Positions 44,048 to 53,018 are shown, counted from the first letter of the stretch. The stretch is DNA of 64,000 nucleotides from CAXXOK01 sp963664595 (GCA_963664595.2 CAXXOK010000011.1:372001-436000); one strand, 5' to 3'. Program-made: numbers and translations. The notes: generated from the sequence alone by a model not told the origin.

Positions 44048-44076
44048 AAACCAAACGCACCTGTGAATCGTCTTTG
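44048..44076 (+). promoter_or_regulatory. ECF-type promoter of the lone secreted paralog
   Basis: AAACC (44048-44052), 16 bases, CGTCTTTG (44069-44076). Same element spacing as at the sigma cassettes. Confidence 0.6.
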
Positions 44077-44163
44077 TTACAAGGAACACTGTGATGTTTT
44101 TCGGAAGAAGCGGCCAAAGTACGGCTGTAATTCTTCCGGTGCACGAAGGAGGAAACCGAAACC

Positions 44164-45375
44164 ATGCATATCCTTTTCAAATTGAAAGCCAACTCCTTGA
44201 AAGCCATCCTGCCGACCCTTCTGACATTGATCATCCTGACCGCCGCACCCGGCGGCGCATTGGCCGATGACGGTTCTGTAACCCTGGAAACGCTCCGGCA
44301 AACTGCGCCCGCACGCGTCACCTTCACCATCGACGGCACGGTCTACGATGTGCCCGTTATCCTGCCGCAGGCTGATACCCTGCCGATTCTGCTGTGTCGA
44401 AGCGCGGTATTCAACACCGCTGACCTGCGGGAGCGATACCCGATGGAAGGCAATCCCAGCAACATGACGCGGATCGCCGACGCCTATTGGAACCATGCGG
44501 ATTCCACGCTCATCAGTTATGACGCGGGACAAGCCACCCTGCTGTTCGGCACTACCGATTCCAGCACGCGCGCCAGCTTGCCTATCGGGGCAGCACCGCC
44601 CGAAAACGATCTGACAACGAACGATCTGCTGAATCTCATATACGCCCGTATCGCCGAGTTTCAGGGAGATACTTCGGCTGATCTGCGCGTATACCGCGCC
44701 GTGGCCATGAGCGGCCTGTACCACACGAAAAGCGAGCGCTTCACCGCAACGGATGGATCCGGCGTAAGCTACCGGATGCAGGTGATCGACGAAACCAAGC
44801 CCGTTTCCGGGAAATCCAAAGGAATATGGAATATGGAGTTCACCCAGTATCTTCACAACATTCCCATATTTCCGAACTGCTATTCCATCACCCACGAGCT
44901 CACGCCGGAAAACGAGTACCGCCCCAATCCCATCTGCATCAACGGACGATTTCTGGATGAGACCACCCTGGCAATAGGCGTGGGCTATGTAAGGGAACGG
45001 GAAATGCTCTCTCCGGATACGGCGCTCGCTCCGTTTTCCGCAGTGGCCGCTGCCATTGAGGAGCGCATCCAAAGCGGGCAGCTGAAGAACATCTTTCAGC
45101 TCTCACTGGGTTACACCGTTTTCCTCCCCGACGACTCCGATCTGGACGCGATCCGGGATCACAGCCCGGAGGTGGACTATCTGCTGCTGCCCACCTGGCA
45201 GATTTGCGGATACGATTTGAAGGACGAATACTACCGCTATTACCAGGGCAACACTGTGCCCGATGAACAGACCGTGATGCAAAACCTGGACGGCAAATTC
45301 GAGCTGAGGCTGGATGCCGTTACCGCCGAGCCCATAGAGCACCTTCTGGTGGATTTATCCGCCTACACACAGTAG
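44164..45375 (+). CDS. Secreted protein of the ECF-cassette paralogous family, copy 4
   Basis: This 403-residue protein has a signal peptide (LPTLLTLIILTAAPGGALA) and the family motifs VYDVPVILPQADTLPILL, AAIEERIQSGQLKNIFQLSL (a helix near residue 300) and a closing LDAVTAEPIEHL. The stretch CRSAVFNTADLRERYP matches VQRAMFDTTGLHDVYP in copy 5, its closest relative. AGGAGGAAACCGAAACC precedes the ATG. It stands alone, without DUF4179, divergent from the CapA-like gene, but with an ECF-type promoter. Confidence 0.8.
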   Translation: MHILFKLKANSLKAILPTLLTLIILTAAPGGALADDGSVTLETLRQTAPARVTFTIDGTVYDVPVILPQADTLPILLCRSAVFNTADLRERYPMEGNPSNMTRIADAYWNHADSTLISYDAGQATLLFGTTDSSTRASLPIGAAPPENDLTTNDLLNLIYARIAEFQGDTSADLRVYRAVAMSGLYHTKSERFTATDGSGVSYRMQVIDETKPVSGKSKGIWNMEFTQYLHNIPIFPNCYSITHELTPENEYRPNPICINGRFLDETTLAIGVGYVREREMLSPDTALAPFSAVAAAIEERIQSGQLKNIFQLSLGYTVFLPDDSDLDAIRDHSPEVDYLLLPTWQICGYDLKDEYYRYYQGNTVPDEQTVMQNLDGKFELRLDAVTAEPIEHLLVDLSAYTQ

Positions 45376-45500
45376 CACAAAAAGAGTATCCGGCAACGGG
45401 CGGCGCTCAAAACGCCGCCCGTTGCCATTTGATTTCCCTTGCCTGTTTTCTTTGCCGCAACACAGCGGCAGGGCTTTTTACAATCTTCCCGAAGTTTGTT

Positions 45501-45528
45501 GTAACAAAACCCGCATTGCCGCGTCTAA
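45501..45528 (+). promoter_or_regulatory. ECF-type promoter before the sigma and anti-sigma pair
   Basis: GTAAC (45501-45505), 16 bases, CGTCTAA (45522-45528). This is the closest match in the window to the classical ECF consensus with AAC and CGTC. Confidence 0.65.
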
Positions 45529-45607
45529 CCTGTGAAACCGATGTGGAAAAGCGCTGTCTGCCCACACGTGAAAAAGCCAGAACGATCCCCCGGAAGGAGA
45601 TGGACGG

Positions 45608-46102
45608 ATGACGGACTACGAAACGGTGTACCGCCGCTATTTCGCCACCGTCTACCGCTATCTGCTTTCGCTGTGCCGCAACGCGCCGCAGGCGGAGGAG
45701 CTTACCCAGGCGACCTTCTTTGCCGCCCTGCAAAAGATCGATTCCTTCCGGGAGGACTGCGCTGTGGAAACATGGCTGATCGGCATCGCCCGCAACCGCT
45801 ATTTTGACGCCTGCCGCAGGCAAAAACGCCAGGCCGACGCGCCCCCGGCCCAGGAAGCCCGCGCGCACGGCCCATCCCCCGAGGAGCTCTTCTTTCAGTC
45901 GGAGAACATCACCCGGTTTCACCAGCTGCTGCATGCGCTGCCCGAGCCCTACAAGGAGGTTTTTACGCTGCGCGTGTTCGGCGAGCTGCCCTATGCCGCC
46001 ATCGCCAGGCTGTTTGCCAAAACCGAAAGCTGGGCGCGCGTCACCTACTACCGTGCCAAACAAACGCTGCTGTCGCAGCTCAGGGAGGAAACAAAACCAT
46101 GA
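45608..46102 (+). CDS. ECF RNA polymerase sigma factor
   Basis: This 164-residue sigma factor has region 2 (FATVYRYLLSLCRNAPQAEELTQATFFAAL; ETWLIGIARNRYFDACR) and region 4 (LPEPYKEVFTLRVFGELPYAAIARLF; SWARVTYYRAKQTLL). GGAAGGAGATGGACGG lies before the ATG. It overlaps the zinc-finger anti-sigma gene by 4 bases. It belongs to a different ECF subgroup (SigW/RsiW-like pairing) from those with DUF4179 partners. Confidence 0.92.
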   Translation: MTDYETVYRRYFATVYRYLLSLCRNAPQAEELTQATFFAALQKIDSFREDCAVETWLIGIARNRYFDACRRQKRQADAPPAQEARAHGPSPEELFFQSENITRFHQLLHALPEPYKEVFTLRVFGELPYAAIARLFAKTESWARVTYYRAKQTLLSQLREETKP

Positions 46103-46887
46103 CGAAAGATTGCGCCATCGCCCGCGACCTGATGCCCCCGGTGATTGACCAAATCGCCAGCGATGAAAGCCGGGCCTTTGTGGAACAGCACGTGGCCGCC
46201 TGCGAGCCCTGCGCGCAGGTATATGCCGATATGCAAAGCGAAATCCAGACGGTAACCCCCGGCGCGGCCGCGGACAGCGCCCTGTCCTTCAAGGCCGCCA
46301 TGGGGCAGCTGCGCAAAACCATGGGCTGGCGGCGGCTGAAAACCACCGTCCTGGCCGTTGTGCTGGTGTTTGCGCTCCTCATCGGGGGCTACGGCGGATA
46401 TTACTATCTGTGCGTATACAGCGCGTATACCGATGTCCGGGCGCTGCCGCTGGACGTATATAAGGTAAGCGTCTATCGGGGCAGCAACGGCGTCGCCTAC
46501 GGTGCAACCTCCTTTTCCAAATACTACACCACCAACGGATCGATGATCCTCCGGGAAGACGATGGCGATATCCTGTACATTTACTGGACGGCCCCCTACA
46601 TCCTGATCGAACGAAGCCGCACTCCCTTCCCCAATCCCCAGTACGGCATACGGATGACCATCACGCAGGACGGCAATCTGACCTTTGGCGATACCGTGAT
46701 TCAGGAAATCCGGCAGGGCAAGCCGGACGATTACCGGGTGGTGTACCGGGCGGGCGACGAGCTGGAGCCGATGGACCCTGTTGTGGACGAGTATCTGCAA
46801 AAGGAACAAACCTACTTCAACCAGTACATGGAAGCGCAGCAGGAAAACGAAGAAACCGCCGGGCCGGATGAAGCTGCCGCCGAATAA
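46099..46887 (+). CDS. Zinc-finger membrane anti-sigma factor
   Basis: This 262-residue protein has an N-terminal anti-sigma zinc finger with Cys5, then His31, Cys35 and Cys38 (HVAACEPC), a membrane segment at residues 81-103 and an outer domain. It would hold the ECF factor at the membrane until proteolysis or a signal frees it. The 4-base overlap (ATGA) with the sigma gene supports the pairing. The outer domain has no recognised family. A three-fold terminator array follows. Confidence 0.9.
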   Translation: MTKDCAIARDLMPPVIDQIASDESRAFVEQHVAACEPCAQVYADMQSEIQTVTPGAAADSALSFKAAMGQLRKTMGWRRLKTTVLAVVLVFALLIGGYGGYYYLCVYSAYTDVRALPLDVYKVSVYRGSNGVAYGATSFSKYYTTNGSMILREDDGDILYIYWTAPYILIERSRTPFPNPQYGIRMTITQDGNLTFGDTVIQEIRQGKPDDYRVVYRAGDELEPMDPVVDEYLQKEQTYFNQYMEAQQENEETAGPDEAAAE

Positions 46888-46907
46888 CTGCATTTTACCC
46901 AATGCCA

Positions 46908-46936
46908 AAGAGCCGTCCCCTTGTGGAACGGCTCTT
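46908..46936 (+). terminator. Terminator of the anti-sigma gene, first copy
   Basis: AAGAGCCGTCC pairs with GGAACGGCTCTT. Copies recur at 47124-47148 and 47341-47371 on either side of element A copy 5. Confidence 0.75.
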
Positions 46937-46942
46937 CATTCT

Positions 46943-47118
46943 GTCAAAAAAGAAGGGTCCAGGGCTGAAAGTCCTGGTCAGGGTGCAGGGGTGAAACCCT
47001 TGCCGGGGATTGGGGTGGAACCCCAAAGGCTTGCGTTATAACAAAGGGGTAAGCAAGCGAACAGCGCCCAAGGCGCTATAAAGCGAGCGGCGATAACGAC
47101 CCGAAGAGATTCTTTGAC
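46943..47118 (+). repeat. Element A, copy 4 (176 bp)
   Basis: It runs from GTCAAAAAAGAAGGGTC to GATTCTTTGAC, between the first and second copies of the anti-sigma terminator. Confidence 0.9.
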
Positions 47119-47123
47119 AGGCT

Positions 47124-47148
47124 GAGCCGTCCCCTTGTGGAACGGCTC
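47124..47148 (+). terminator. Second copy of the anti-sigma terminator
   Basis: GAGCCGTCC pairs with GGAACGGCTC, followed by TTTC. Confidence 0.65.
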
Positions 47149-47157
47149 TTTCAGGCT

Positions 47158-47333
47158 GTCAAAAAAGAAGGGCCCAGGGCTGAAAGTCCTGGTCAGAGTG
47201 CAGGGGTGAAACCCTTGCCGGGAACTGGGGTGGAACCCCAAAGGCTTACGTTATAACAAAGGATAAAGCGAGCGAACAGCGCCCAAGGCGCTATGAAGCG
47301 AGCGGCGATAACGACCCGAAGAGGTATTATGAC
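47158..47333 (+). repeat. Element A, copy 5 (176 bp)
   Basis: Small differences from the other copies include GGGCCCAGGG near the start and GGTATTATGAC at the end. It lies between the second and third terminator copies. Confidence 0.88.
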
Positions 47334-47340
47334 AGGCTGA

Positions 47341-47371
47341 AAGAGCCGTCCCCTTGTGAAACGGCTCTTTT
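47341..47371. terminator. Third copy of the anti-sigma terminator
   Basis: AAGAGCCGTCC pairs with GAAACGGCTCTT, followed by TTGGG. It lies between converging genes and could serve both. Confidence 0.65.
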
Positions 47372-47392
47372 GGGATAAGGAAAAGGTTTCCC

Positions 47393-48613
47393 TCACCGCG
47401 CCAGCTCGTACTCCATGGCATCGGAATCCACAATAAACTTGCCTGTAGCGGCGTCCATGCGCACATCGTAGGTCAGTCCATAGCGGCTGTAGCACTCCGG
47501 CTGCAGCACCATATCCCGGGTGGGTTCCTCCAGCCCGACGGATTGGGCGTCCCGCTCGTTTTTCTCGTCAAACCCGAGGATCTCCCATTCCGGCACCAGC
47601 ACGAAGCGGGCGTCAAGATTGAAATAATTATCCTTCATGTTATCTGAAAAAAACACGTCCCCCTTCACGAGCTTCACCGAATAGCCCAGGGTGAGCTGAT
47701 AAACGCTTTTCAGCTTTCCTTCCCGGATTCTGTTTTGCAGCGCCTGCACCAGCGCATCATAGGAAAGCAGCGGCGCGTCGTCGTTCAGGATCTGAATTTC
47801 TTTCACAGCCATTATAACAATGTTGAAGTTCTTCTCATCCAGATAATTCACATACAGATGGATCGGCGAATACCAGTACTGGGTGTTCTCCGGTGTCAGA
47901 TAGCTGCCGTACGGCAGGTAATTGTCCAGAATGCGCACACCGTGCATGTATTGCGCCAGCTCCAGCCCCCATGCCCCTTTCCCGGCGTTTTTCACCGGTT
48001 GCTTCTCATCAATGGCATACTCCGTCCAGCCATCGGGGGTTTTGATCCGTTTCATCTGGTACAGCCCCGTTAGCGCGTTTGCCTTGATCACGCGGAAATC
48101 CGGCTCTGTGTCGCAGTGAAAGCGTTCCACATTCTCCGCGATGAACGCCATGATCTCCTCCGGTGTTACATCGTTATCCGAGGGCGTTGCACCAAGAGGC
48201 ATAATGTCGCGGCCGGTGATGTCCACCCGGCCGCTCAGCCGGTGGTTTTTCTCCTCCGCGTACAGCTGCAAGCCAACCACGCCCGGATGATCGTCTTCCA
48301 GCATCGATTTGAGCTCCCCTTTGCTGTATTCCTGGCTGTAAAAATCCGGAAAGGGATACACATCGTGCAGGCCAGTGGTATCAAACATGGCCCGCTGCAC
48401 CAGCACCACCGGCATCGTGTCGGCAGCCGGAACGTAAATCGGCGCGTCGATCTCCACCGTACGGTTGTCGTTTGTGGTCACGGTCATTTGCAGCCGGTCG
48501 GGCATTTGTTGTTTCAGCTCCGACAGGGTAATCTGCTCCATACGGGTACTTTGCGCATAGGCGCTGCCCCACAGGCAGAGAACACAGATGAAAAGGATTG
48601 TGGCCTTTTTCAT
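47393..48613 (-). CDS. Secreted protein of the ECF-cassette paralogous family, copy 5
   Basis: This 406-residue protein has a signal peptide (KATILFICVLCLWGSAYAQ) and the motifs RTVEIDAPIYVPAAD, ALQNRIREGKLKSVYQLTLGY, VPEWEILGF and DAATGKFIVD. The start at 48613 is chosen because GAGG then lies 8 bases upstream; the preceding in-frame ATG touches it. It is the last gene of the minus-strand cassette after the DUF4179 protein. Function is unknown; copy 4 is its closest relative here. Confidence 0.8.
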   Translation of the reverse strand: MKKATILFICVLCLWGSAYAQSTRMEQITLSELKQQMPDRLQMTVTTNDNRTVEIDAPIYVPAADTMPVVLVQRAMFDTTGLHDVYPFPDFYSQEYSKGELKSMLEDDHPGVVGLQLYAEEKNHRLSGRVDITGRDIMPLGATPSDNDVTPEEIMAFIAENVERFHCDTEPDFRVIKANALTGLYQMKRIKTPDGWTEYAIDEKQPVKNAGKGAWGLELAQYMHGVRILDNYLPYGSYLTPENTQYWYSPIHLYVNYLDEKNFNIVIMAVKEIQILNDDAPLLSYDALVQALQNRIREGKLKSVYQLTLGYSVKLVKGDVFFSDNMKDNYFNLDARFVLVPEWEILGFDEKNERDAQSVGLEEPTRDMVLQPECYSRYGLTYDVRMDAATGKFIVDSDAMEYELAR

Positions 48614-48690
48614 TTTCATTCCTCTTCCGTACTGTTTCATTATATCAGCGCCCGGCTTGCGCAACGCGGAAACCGGGCGCGTTTTGTTCG

Positions 48691-49869
48691 TCAGCGGATC
48701 CGTACCGCCTGGGCCATATCCAGCTCGCCGTCTATCTCCGGGGCCAGATACATGGGCTCGGGGTAGGTTTCCGCATAGGGGAAGGTATACCAGGCCTGTG
48801 TGTTGCTCACGCCGCCGCAGCCGTGGAAGCCGTCCATGCCGTCAAACACATAGTCTCCGGTTTCGTCCACCAGCCGCATGCTTATCATTTCGCCGCCGCA
48901 GACCTCCACCGCGTCGTAATCCCAGTACTTGACGCCGTTTTCATAGTAGCCGTCCCCGTTTTCGGCAAGGTAGGCCGCCAGCACTTCGGGCTTGATCTCC
49001 CAATCCAGCGTGATATAAAGCTGGAGGGGGCTGTAGACCACCTGACCGGCTTTGGCGCTCCACTTTGCGCCAACCGTTAGATACTCCGGATGCGTTACGG
49101 TGACCTGATCATGGCCGGAGCAATCGAGATTGAAGGAAATCAAGCCCGCTTCGGGTTTTTCCAGCTCGCCGGTCTCCTCATCATACGTAAGCGTATCGTA
49201 TGCCTGCGGCCTGCCGATGGGCAGCGCGATCTCCACGTTTTTGCCATCCAGATACAGATCGTTCTGGTCCAGCCGGAGCATAAAGTAGTACAGTATTTCT
49301 CCGTTTTCCGCGCCCGGCAGATCCTGTGTGATTGACATGTTGGGCATGCTCACATAGCGGCCGTCAATCCACAGGCCGTCCAGCCACAGACTGGCGTCCA
49401 GCGCGTTTATCCGGTCATAGTCGTCGTCCGTCAGGTAGCGCTCACCGCTGATTTCATCCGCCTCGCCCAGGGGTTCGGCAGCCGTCATATCGCGGACGCC
49501 GCACAGGATATACAGCGACATCCCATCGTAGGCCGCCTCCTTGACGGTGATTTCCGCATCGCCCACCGTTTCCCCGGCCAGGTTGTACCGGGTGATCGAG
49601 GCCGCGTTCTGCGGGATCTCCCCCATGGTAACATCAAACAGGTTCTGGGCCAGCAGGGTGGCGGCCGCGGCGACCGTTGCCACCAGCACGATAGCGGCCA
49701 GCACAATATACATCGTGCGTCGTTTGTTGATTTTCAGTTTCACAGGCTCCTCCTTTGCCCCTTGGGCATGCTCGAGCTGTGCAAGGGTATCGCGGATCGC
49801 TTGTCCGAAACGCGGCGAGGCCGGCGGCACGGCGGCACGCAGCACCCGGTTGAACTCACGTTTCTTCAT
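48691..49869 (-). CDS. DUF4179 membrane protein, probable anti-sigma partner
   Basis: This 392-residue protein has a cytoplasmic part (residues 1-52), a membrane segment (53-73) and an outer domain with KEAAYDGMSLYILCGVRD, WIDGRYVSMPNMS and LDGKNVEIALPIGRPQ. The last matches the protein at 12358 closely, so the two cassettes are recent relatives. It overlaps the sigma gene by 14 bases. Role as anti-sigma factor or sensor is inferred from position and topology. Confidence 0.85.
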   Translation of the reverse strand: MKKREFNRVLRAAVPPASPRFGQAIRDTLAQLEHAQGAKEEPVKLKINKRRTMYIVLAAIVLVATVAAAATLLAQNLFDVTMGEIPQNAASITRYNLAGETVGDAEITVKEAAYDGMSLYILCGVRDMTAAEPLGEADEISGERYLTDDDYDRINALDASLWLDGLWIDGRYVSMPNMSITQDLPGAENGEILYYFMLRLDQNDLYLDGKNVEIALPIGRPQAYDTLTYDEETGELEKPEAGLISFNLDCSGHDQVTVTHPEYLTVGAKWSAKAGQVVYSPLQLYITLDWEIKPEVLAAYLAENGDGYYENGVKYWDYDAVEVCGGEMISMRLVDETGDYVFDGMDGFHGCGGVSNTQAWYTFPYAETYPEPMYLAPEIDGELDMAQAVRIR

Positions 49870-50362
49870 AATGAATCCCCCCCAGCAATTCAGCGTTGTA
49901 TTCCTTGGCTTTTTGCAGGCATGTGCGCGCGCTGCGCAGCCTGCTTTTCACGGTTCCGACGGGGACATGCAGCATTTGGGCAATCTCCCGTACGCGGTAG
50001 CCTTCCAGATGGTGCAGCACAACCACCAGGCGGTGCTCAGGGTTTAAGTATTGCAGAATTTCCACCACGGAATACGCGCTGTGATCCCCGGCGACAAAGG
50101 CCATGGGCTCGTCCTCCAGCGGAACGCAGCGCTGCTTTTGCCGCCTGCGCAGCATATCCCGGCACACGTTGGTAAGTATCTGCACCATCCAGCTTTTAAA
50201 GGCTTTGTCACTTCGCAGGGTATCGCGGTTCTGCCATGCCCGTGTCAGCGCCTCCTGCACGGCATCGGCGCTGTCCTCCTGGTTGCTGAGCATGGACCAG
50301 CTCACATGGTAGAGCAGGCCCTCGTAGAGCAGAACGTTTTTTTCAAAGGTCTGAATATCCAC
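49856..50362 (-). CDS. ECF RNA polymerase sigma factor
   Basis: This 168-residue sigma factor is a close paralog of the one at 11863 (DSADAVQEALTRAWQNRDTL; FKSWMVQILTNVCRDMLRR; LNPEHRLVVVLHHLEGYRVREIAQML; GTVKSRLRSARTCL). The GTG at 50362 is chosen because AAGGAGG lies 6 bases upstream, the same arrangement as in the paralog. It heads a cassette with DUF4179 and secreted-protein genes. Confidence 0.9.
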   Translation of the reverse strand: MDIQTFEKNVLLYEGLLYHVSWSMLSNQEDSADAVQEALTRAWQNRDTLRSDKAFKSWMVQILTNVCRDMLRRRQKQRCVPLEDEPMAFVAGDHSAYSVVEILQYLNPEHRLVVVLHHLEGYRVREIAQMLHVPVGTVKSRLRSARTCLQKAKEYNAELLGGIHYEET

Positions 50363-50418
50363 CGTATCCCTCCTTGGGTTGGGAACTTTGCGCAAGCCCC
50401 GGTAAGGGGGTCATATAC

Positions 50419-50446
50419 TAAGTCGCAGAAAAGCGGAAAAAGGATT
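50419..50446 (-). promoter_or_regulatory. ECF-type promoter before the fourth sigma system
   Basis: On the minus strand AATCC, 16 bases, CGACTTA. CCTTTTTCC-N8-GCGACTTA is shared exactly with the promoter at 11777, in the same distance to the GTG start. Confidence 0.65.
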
Positions 50447-50545
50447 GCCCTGTGAAATATTTCCCGCGGCATGGGCCGATTCCGGTACGGGAAACCCCAT
50501 GGATAGAGCGTACCACAAATACGCCGCTTCTGTTACCCGCGCAGC

Positions 50546-50570
50546 AAAAAACCCCCGGCACAGCCGGGGG
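50546..50570 (-). terminator. Terminator of the aldolase-like gene
   Basis: On the minus strand CCCCCGGC pairs with GCCGGGGG, followed by TTTTTT. Confidence 0.88.
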
Positions 50571-50593
50571 CGATGAAAAGGATTGATTTTTTA

Positions 50594-51886
50594 TCAGTCG
50601 TTCAGGTGGAAGGCCACGTCGATATCGTCCACCTCTTCGGGCGTAATGTGCACCACGGGGCCGATGCTTTGCGCCAGCAGGATGGAGTGCGCGGTAGCCT
50701 CGGTTACCTCCAGCCGGTCAAAGGCGTTGAGCAGGCTGTTGCCGGTCGCCAGAATCTGGTTGTTTTCGCAGATCAGCACGGGCGTCTTGGGCGAGAACAT
50801 GGCGGCCACCTCATCCTGCTTGAGGTAGATGGAGGAAAACGGCACCTTTTGAATCTGGCGCAGCATGATATAGCTTTCGGGAATGGTGCGGGGATCAAAT
50901 TCCGCGTCGGTCACGGCAAAGGCCATGGCGTGGGGCGGGTTGGCGCCGAGCACGGAATGGATGTCGGGATGCAATTCATAAATCTTCTGGTGCAGCTTCA
51001 CCGAGCGTGAAGGGGTTTTCCCCTGCTCCTTCATGCCGTTTTTGATCAGCACCAGGTCGCCTTCCTCCATATAGTCGCGGTCCAGCCCGTACGGCGTGAT
51101 GATGAAGCTGCCGTCGGACAGGCGCACGGAGTAGGTGCCCTGCGTGCTGACAAACAGGTGCTGGGCATACGAGCGGCGGATGAGGGTGATCATATCGCGG
51201 CGGGCTTCGCATTCCTCAGAGCTGTGCTTGTTGGGTACAAACTCATCCATGGTCAGGTGGTCGCGCGTGGCGGTGAGGTTGACCTCGTTTTCCTTCAGCG
51301 CTTTGGGCGTGCCCAGAGAGCGGGCGTAGGTATCCAGGTTGGCGGTGGTCTCCAGCGTTTCAAACTTCATAAACGCGTGGAACAAATCCTCCGCGCCGAT
51401 GACCACGCCGTGGTTTTCCATCACGACGATATCATAGCCCTTTTCAAACTCTGCCGCGATGTTGTCGCCCAGCTTCTGCGAGCCCGGCACGGCATACGCC
51501 GCCATGGTAATGTTGCCAAGCGTGCGCCATGCATTGGCCACCAGCCGCGTATCCGGCAGCACACGGGCCAGCGAAAACGCCACCAGGGCAGGCGGATGCG
51601 CGTGCAGCACGGCCCGCAGATCGGGCCTTTTTTGATAAACGGTCGCATGGAAGGGCAGCTCCACTGAGGGCTTGTGCGGCCCCAGCACCGTGCCATCCGG
51701 CTTTACACAGCACATATCGTGCCGGGTCAGCGTGCCTTTATCGATGCCGGAGGGGGTAATCCAAATATCCCCGTTGTCGTCTAAAATGCTCAGATTCCCG
51801 CCCGACGTGGTGGTCAGCCCGCCCCGATAAATGCGGTTCATCATCAGCACCAGTTGGTCGGCCGGATGCAGCAGCTCAAATTCCAT
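50594..51886 (-). CDS. Two-domain class II aldolase/adducin-like protein
   Basis: This 430-residue protein has two class II aldolase domains in tandem. The first (residues 1-210) keeps the features of fuculose-phosphate aldolases: TTTSGGNLSIL, ITPSGIDKG and the zinc-binding HAHPP. The second (about 230-430) keeps the fold (YSVRLSDGSFIITPYGLDRD) but reads GANPPHAMAF where HxH is expected, so it has probably lost metal binding. Its usual one-domain relatives have about 215 residues. It may cleave a phosphorylated deoxy sugar or ketose. The gene has its own terminator. Confidence 0.85.
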   Translation of the reverse strand: MEFELLHPADQLVLMMNRIYRGGLTTTSGGNLSILDDNGDIWITPSGIDKGTLTRHDMCCVKPDGTVLGPHKPSVELPFHATVYQKRPDLRAVLHAHPPALVAFSLARVLPDTRLVANAWRTLGNITMAAYAVPGSQKLGDNIAAEFEKGYDIVVMENHGVVIGAEDLFHAFMKFETLETTANLDTYARSLGTPKALKENEVNLTATRDHLTMDEFVPNKHSSEECEARRDMITLIRRSYAQHLFVSTQGTYSVRLSDGSFIITPYGLDRDYMEEGDLVLIKNGMKEQGKTPSRSVKLHQKIYELHPDIHSVLGANPPHAMAFAVTDAEFDPRTIPESYIMLRQIQKVPFSSIYLKQDEVAAMFSPKTPVLICENNQILATGNSLLNAFDRLEVTEATAHSILLAQSIGPVVHITPEEVDDIDVAFHLND

Positions 51887-52055
51887 GGTACCATCTCCTC
51901 ACTCTTCTTGTCCTGGGATGTATCATCCGGGCAATTCCCGGCCAATCAGGCTTGATGGTCGTGTTTTTTGCCGTTTGTCCCATCCCGTGACATGTAGGGA
52001 TACGAGGAAAAAGTGGGAGTTCCTGCTAACGATGGCCTCTTTGCAGTAATAAAGA
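51887..52055. other. Intergenic stretch between the aldolase-like gene and the AT-rich island
   Basis: It should contain the minus-strand promoter of the aldolase-like gene, but I saw no clear boxes. Composition shifts to AT-rich near 52040. Confidence 0.3.
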
Positions 52056-52412
52056 TTGTTCGTGAGAATTCCACATTATGAATTGTGGCATGCCCTGTAC
52101 GCAAAGGAAAGATCCAAGTTATATTTTAATCGCGGTTTCGTGCATAATACGGGATTTATCCATTGTGTCCCAAGATTCTTAGCATGGAAATCAGGCAGTA
52201 CGAAAGAATCGACGAGATGGAGGAATGGGCGGCTTACGCTGATTCTTGCGATCAGCTTCTCATACTTTCGTTCTTGGGTAGCAATTCGCAGTGGCTATTT
52301 TCTACACGGTGAACAAGATCAGCAAACCGATGCCGCTTTAAAGGAAATATTAGCCATAAGACAGAATTACATGAGTAAAAAATCACAAAGGAGAGAAAAC
52401 AATGAAACCTAA
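52056..52412 (+). CDS. Unrecognised AT-rich open frame, possibly decayed
   Basis: The open frame encodes up to 118 residues; the C-terminal part (GEQDQQTDAALKEILAIRQN) looks like real protein, and its stop overlaps the next gene's start by 11 bases. The N-terminal part looks less natural, while another frame at 52184-52312 reads MEIRQYERIDEMEEWAAYAD, which also looks like protein. A frameshift between the two would join them. I cannot decide whether this is an intact gene or a remnant. Confidence 0.3.
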   Translation: MFVRIPHYELWHALYAKERSKLYFNRGFVHNTGFIHCVPRFLAWKSGSTKESTRWRNGRLTLILAISFSYFRSWVAIRSGYFLHGEQDQQTDAALKEILAIRQNYMSKKSQRRENNET

Positions 52413-52860
52413 TATCAAGAAATTAATCTCGCTAGTTATTATTCTTATTCTATTATCTATACCAGTGCTAGAAGTCGCTACAACAGCATCTTCATATACT
52501 TCTGCAAGAAATACGATTTCAAATATATCCGCAGGTATGTTTATTAGCTGGATAATAGGGATTATTTTAACACTATTTATCTTCTATCTAATTATCAAAG
52601 CTGCTGTAAAAAATGCGATTTTGGAAGTATTACAGAAAACTGACAATTTTTCCATACCCGCGAAAGACATTTCTTTCGATAAAAATGTTACAGTTGAGAA
52701 CATCAAAAAGTATATGACTAGCAGATATGCGTATTATGACAGACAGGAGGGTACTGACACCAAAGATAACTACACTTCAAAAGTCTGGGAAGAAACAGCA
52801 AATTATTTCGGAATATCTGAAGAAATAGTTTCAAAACTTCTCGAAGAAGATAGGAAATAA
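52402..52860 (+). CDS. Small membrane protein in an AT-rich island, unrecognised
   Basis: This 152-residue protein has two membrane segments (about residues 8-28 and 44-68) and a hydrophilic tail with VTVENIKKYMTSRYAYYDR and ANYFGISEEIVSKLLEEDR. AAAGGAGAGAAAACA precedes the ATG. Base composition is far more AT-rich than in all neighbours, which suggests recent transfer. No family is recognised. A bidirectional terminator separates it from transketolase. Confidence 0.65.
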   Translation: MKPNIKKLISLVIILILLSIPVLEVATTASSYTSARNTISNISAGMFISWIIGIILTLFIFYLIIKAAVKNAILEVLQKTDNFSIPAKDISFDKNVTVENIKKYMTSRYAYYDRQEGTDTKDNYTSKVWEETANYFGISEEIVSKLLEEDRK

Positions 52861-52971
52861 TTAATTCTGCATTATAAACCGATAGTGGTGAATTGTCCTT
52901 ATCTTTGTGGAGTAAAATGCTAGAACATAGAAATTGCTATAGTAAGAGCACCTTCTATTAATATAACAAAA

Positions 52972-53018
52972 ACAACCAGAAGCTCGGTATAAAATATACC
53001 GTCCTCTGGTTGTTTTTT
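52972..53018. terminator. Bidirectional terminator between the island and transketolase
   Basis: ACAACCAGA pairs with TCTGGTTGT, with an inner pair CGGTATA/TATACCG, and T runs follow on both strands. Confidence 0.85.
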
